Source of the DNA: Gallaecimonas sp045291545
GTDB lineage: Bacteria; Pseudomonadota; Gammaproteobacteria; Enterobacterales; Gallaecimonadaceae
Direction of reading: 5' to 3'
NCBI RefSeq assembly: GCF_045291545.1
Contig: NZ_CP149514.1
Span: 434,001-498,000, forward strand
Length of the DNA: 64,000 nucleotides
Part shown: positions 61,774 to 64,000 of the stretch, piece by piece
Layout: each line of letters begins with the position of its first letter
Numbering within the stretch: the first letter of the stretch is position 1
Program-made: the position numbers and the translations under genes
Notes under the pieces: generated by a model
Database searches by the model: none
The model's input: the letters and a program-made list of their open reading frames with translations, nothing else
Told to the model about the DNA's origin: nothing

Positions 61774-64000
61774 TTGCCTTCCTTGCCTGTCGATGCTGTG
61801 CTGCCAGAGCTGCTGGCAGCCGTGGATACGCATCAACGCATTATGCTCGAAGCCCCGCCCGGTGCGGGCAAATCGACCCAGGTACCGTTGGCGTTGCTGG
61901 CGCACCTGCAGGGCACCATTATCATGCTCGAACCCCGCCGTCTGGCAGCGCGCAGTCTGGCGCGTTATCTGGCGTCACTACGGGGGGAACAGCCGGGGCA
62001 AAGTATCGGTTATCGCACCCGCAGTGACAGTGCAGTCAGTGCCCAGACCCGGTTGTTAATCGTTACCGAGGGCATTTTGATTCGCCTGTTACAGAACGAC
62101 CCTTTTCTAGAGGGGGTCGCGCTGGTGATTTTCGATGAGTTTCATGAACGCAATCTGCCCGGTGATCTGGCGCTAGCGCTAACCATGGACGTACAGCAGG
62201 GGCTGCGTGAAGATCTCAAGCTGCTGGTGATGTCTGCCACACTCGACGGTGCGCGCCTTGCCGAGCACCTTGCACCTTGCGCGCGGATACAAAGCACCGG
62301 GCGCAGTTTTCCGGTGGCGTTACGTTACCAACCGCCCAGAGCCAACCAGCCCTGGCTGACATTGTGCCAGCAGACTGTACTGCAACTGCTGGCCGAGGAG
62401 CCGGGTTCCATGCTGGTGTTTTTACCAGGAGGGGGCGAGATTCGCCGGCTGGCCAGCCTGCTAGAAGGGCAGCTGCCCAGCGATGTGGCGCTGTTCAGTC
62501 TCTATGGCGATCTTGATAAAAAACAGCAGGATGCAGCCATTGCCCCACCTGAGGCCGGGCAACGTAAAGTGGTACTGGCGACGCCTATTGCCGAAACCAG
62601 CCTGACCATTGAGGGCATTCGCCTGGTGGTAGACAGCGGCTGGTGCCGACGACCGCAGTTGGACCCGGCCACCGGCATGAGCCAGCTCAAGCTGTGCCGT
62701 ATCAGTCAGGCGTCAGCAACGCAGCGGGCCGGCCGCGCCGGGCGCTTGGCTCCGGGAATAGCTGTGCGGTTGTGGGGGGAAAGCCAACAGCAGAGCCTGG
62801 CGGCGCAGTCGCCTGCGGATATCAGCCAGGCCGATTTAACCAGTACCGCATTGGAAGTGGCTCTTTGGGGGGCCAGTGCGTTGCCATGGCTGGAGCCGCC
62901 GCCAGAAAAGCCCTGGCAGGAAGCCAAAGCCTTGCTGCGACAACTGGATGCGCTACAAGGCGACAACCTCACCGCAGCAGGCCGTGCCATGGCGCAACTG
63001 GCCTGTCACCCACGGCTGGCACACATGTTAACCGCTGTTGCCAGTCAAGCTCCCGGTAGTCTGCGGGAGGCTTGCTATCTGGCGGCACTACTGGAAGAAC
63101 GTGACCCTTTTCATCAGTGGGACAGCGATCTGGAGCCGAGATTGCAAGCGCTACAACGGGCACCACAGATCCGCCGGCAGGGCGAGCGTTACTGGCAACA
63201 GTTAGGGGGTGCCCGTACCGGCAAACAGTGTTCGCTGGGTGCCATGCTGGTGTTGGCCTACCCAGAGCGCCTGGCCCAGCAGGTGGCGCCGGGGCGTTAT
63301 CGTTTGGCCATGGGGCGCGGTGCCCGGCTGGCTGAAGATGATCGCCTGTGGGGCAGCCCTTGGCTGGTGGTGGCAAACATGACCGGCAGCCAGGGCGATC
63401 AGCATATTCGCCTGGCGGCGGCGGTTGACGAAGCCCACTGGCGGGCTTTACTGAGCCACCATATTCACTGGCAACCCCGCCTGGACTGGCAGGCTGACGG
63501 CCTGATCGCCCAGCAAGAAGCCCGTTATGGTGCCCTGGTGCTCGATACCCGGCCACTGAACACACTAACCAGCGAGCAAAAAGTCGCCGCCCTGTGTGAT
63601 GGCTTGCGCCGCCAAGGCTTGCCAGCGTTACCCTGGAACAGCGCTGCCGAACAGCTGCGGTTACGGGTGGCACTGGCGGCTGAGCTATTACCAGAACACC
63701 CCTGGCCAGACATGAGCGATGGCAACTTGCTGGCCGAACTGGAACACTGGTTGGGGCCTTTTCTGGGCCAGGTGAGCCGCCCGGCAGCCTTGGCGAAAGT
63801 CGACTTGCTGGCCGCGCTTAGAGCCTGGTTACCCTGGCCACTGCCTGCGTTGCTGGATGAAAAACTGCCGGTGAAGCTGACCGTTCCAACCGGCCAGGCC
63901 GTTACCCTGGAATATCGGGCTGGGCAGGCACCGCTGCTGTCAGTACCGATTCAGGCCCTTTATGGTCAATTAAACTCACCGACGCTGTGTGATGGCAAAG
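61774..64000 (+). CDS. hrpB: ATP-dependent helicase HrpB (3' end outside window)
   Basis: DEAH-type RNA helicase-like protein. About 742 codons are visible of an expected ~810-820. Walker A EAPPGAGKSTQVPL near residue 28, LEPRRLAARSLA, the DEFHER box near residue 120, MSATLD, ATPIAETSLTIEG near residue 270 and QRAGRAGR near residue 315 are present, plus the HrpB-specific C-terminal region. A TTG start giving MPSLPVDAVLPELLAAV is chosen because it aligns residue by residue with E. coli HrpB; no ATG is available in that frame. In E. coli mrcB follows, so it may lie right of the window. Confidence 0.94.
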   Translation, partial: MPSLPVDAVLPELLAAVDTHQRIMLEAPPGAGKSTQVPLALLAHLQGTIIMLEPRRLAARSLARYLASLRGEQPGQSIGYRTRSDSAVSAQTRLLIVTEGILIRLLQNDPFLEGVALVIFDEFHERNLPGDLALALTMDVQQGLREDLKLLVMSATLDGARLAEHLAPCARIQSTGRSFPVALRYQPPRANQPWLTLCQQTVLQLLAEEPGSMLVFLPGGGEIRRLASLLEGQLPSDVALFSLYGDLDKKQQDAAIAPPEAGQRKVVLATPIAETSLTIEGIRLVVDSGWCRRPQLDPATGMSQLKLCRISQASATQRAGRAGRLAPGIAVRLWGESQQQSLAAQSPADISQADLTSTALEVALWGASALPWLEPPPEKPWQEAKALLRQLDALQGDNLTAAGRAMAQLACHPRLAHMLTAVASQAPGSLREACYLAALLEERDPFHQWDSDLEPRLQALQRAPQIRRQGERYWQQLGGARTGKQCSLGAMLVLAYPERLAQQVAPGRYRLAMGRGARLAEDDRLWGSPWLVVANMTGSQGDQHIRLAAAVDEAHWRALLSHHIHWQPRLDWQADGLIAQQEARYGALVLDTRPLNTLTSEQKVAALCDGLRRQGLPALPWNSAAEQLRLRVALAAELLPEHPWPDMSDGNLLAELEHWLGPFLGQVSRPAALAKVDLLAALRAWLPWPLPALLDEKLPVKLTVPTGQAVTLEYRAGQAPLLSVPIQALYGQLNSPTLCDGK

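Noticed and set aside
1..64000. tRNA, rRNA or CRISPR arrays
   Set aside because: No cloverleaf-like segments, rRNA-like stretches or regularly spaced direct repeats were noticed anywhere in the window.

Overview
This window (about 57% G+C by eye) looks like a chromosomal segment from a free-living gammaproteobacterium. The gene content (TIGR03899, TIGR04219 and DUF2333 proteins, OMPLA, an S46 peptidase, a YadGH transporter) and the E. coli-like gene order suggest the Alteromonadales/Aeromonadales group. Something near Gallaecimonas is my guess, but I cannot confirm a genus. No rRNA, tRNA or CRISPR array is visible. Coding density is high, and convergent gene pairs are usually separated by one strong bidirectional hairpin terminator with a tetraloop.

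Layout. 1-2.4 kb is the N-terminal part of recC, cut by the left edge. 2.5-17.6 kb is mostly housekeeping: a small membrane protein, qorA, a VanZ-like protein, purHD behind a PurR-type operator, asmA, an S46 dipeptidyl-peptidase, pldA, dnaB-alr, a Zn-ribbon protein with yjbQ and map, and a PAS-GGEEF diguanylate cyclase. 17.7-30.1 kb is the most accessory-looking part. It holds a 1087-residue membrane-anchored winged-helix/STAND-NTPase/TPR protein with a 151-residue partner, a metallo-beta-lactamase-fold hydrolase, a YhiI-RbbA-YhhJ-type efflux operon behind a perfect palindrome, a LysR regulator with a lactonase-like hydrolase and a LysR-type palindrome between them, and a scar of mobile DNA (a truncated integrase fused to an IS3-family remnant) abutting the 5' end of dusA.

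31.2-32.2 kb, just downstream of dusA, carries four short overlapping envelope genes, including PspC-like and PspG-like proteins, behind a near-consensus sigma-54 promoter. E. coli keeps its PspF/sigma-54-controlled pspG at the same position after dusA, so this looks like a rebuilt phage-shock-type stress operon. 32-41 kb holds an enoyl-CoA hydratase, DUF2333, an outer-membrane barrel, a GAF protein, TIGR03899, an L,D-transpeptidase plus MepK pair for peptidoglycan, ytfJ, an XPNPEP1-like aminopeptidase P and a YfaE-type ferredoxin.

41-64 kb is ppa, fbp, mpl-ubiX, and then a block collinear with E. coli minute 3: hpt, can, yadG, yadH, panD, panC, panB, folK, pcnB, gluQRS, dksA, sfsA, thpR and hrpB (cut by the right edge). 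Lineage-specific additions within that block are a GGDEF-EAL protein, a TrmB-like methyltransferase, a 32-residue membrane peptide, pepB and an S9 peptidase. The number of peptidases (S46, aminopeptidase P, PepB, S9, Map) fits a heterotroph that lives on protein or peptides.
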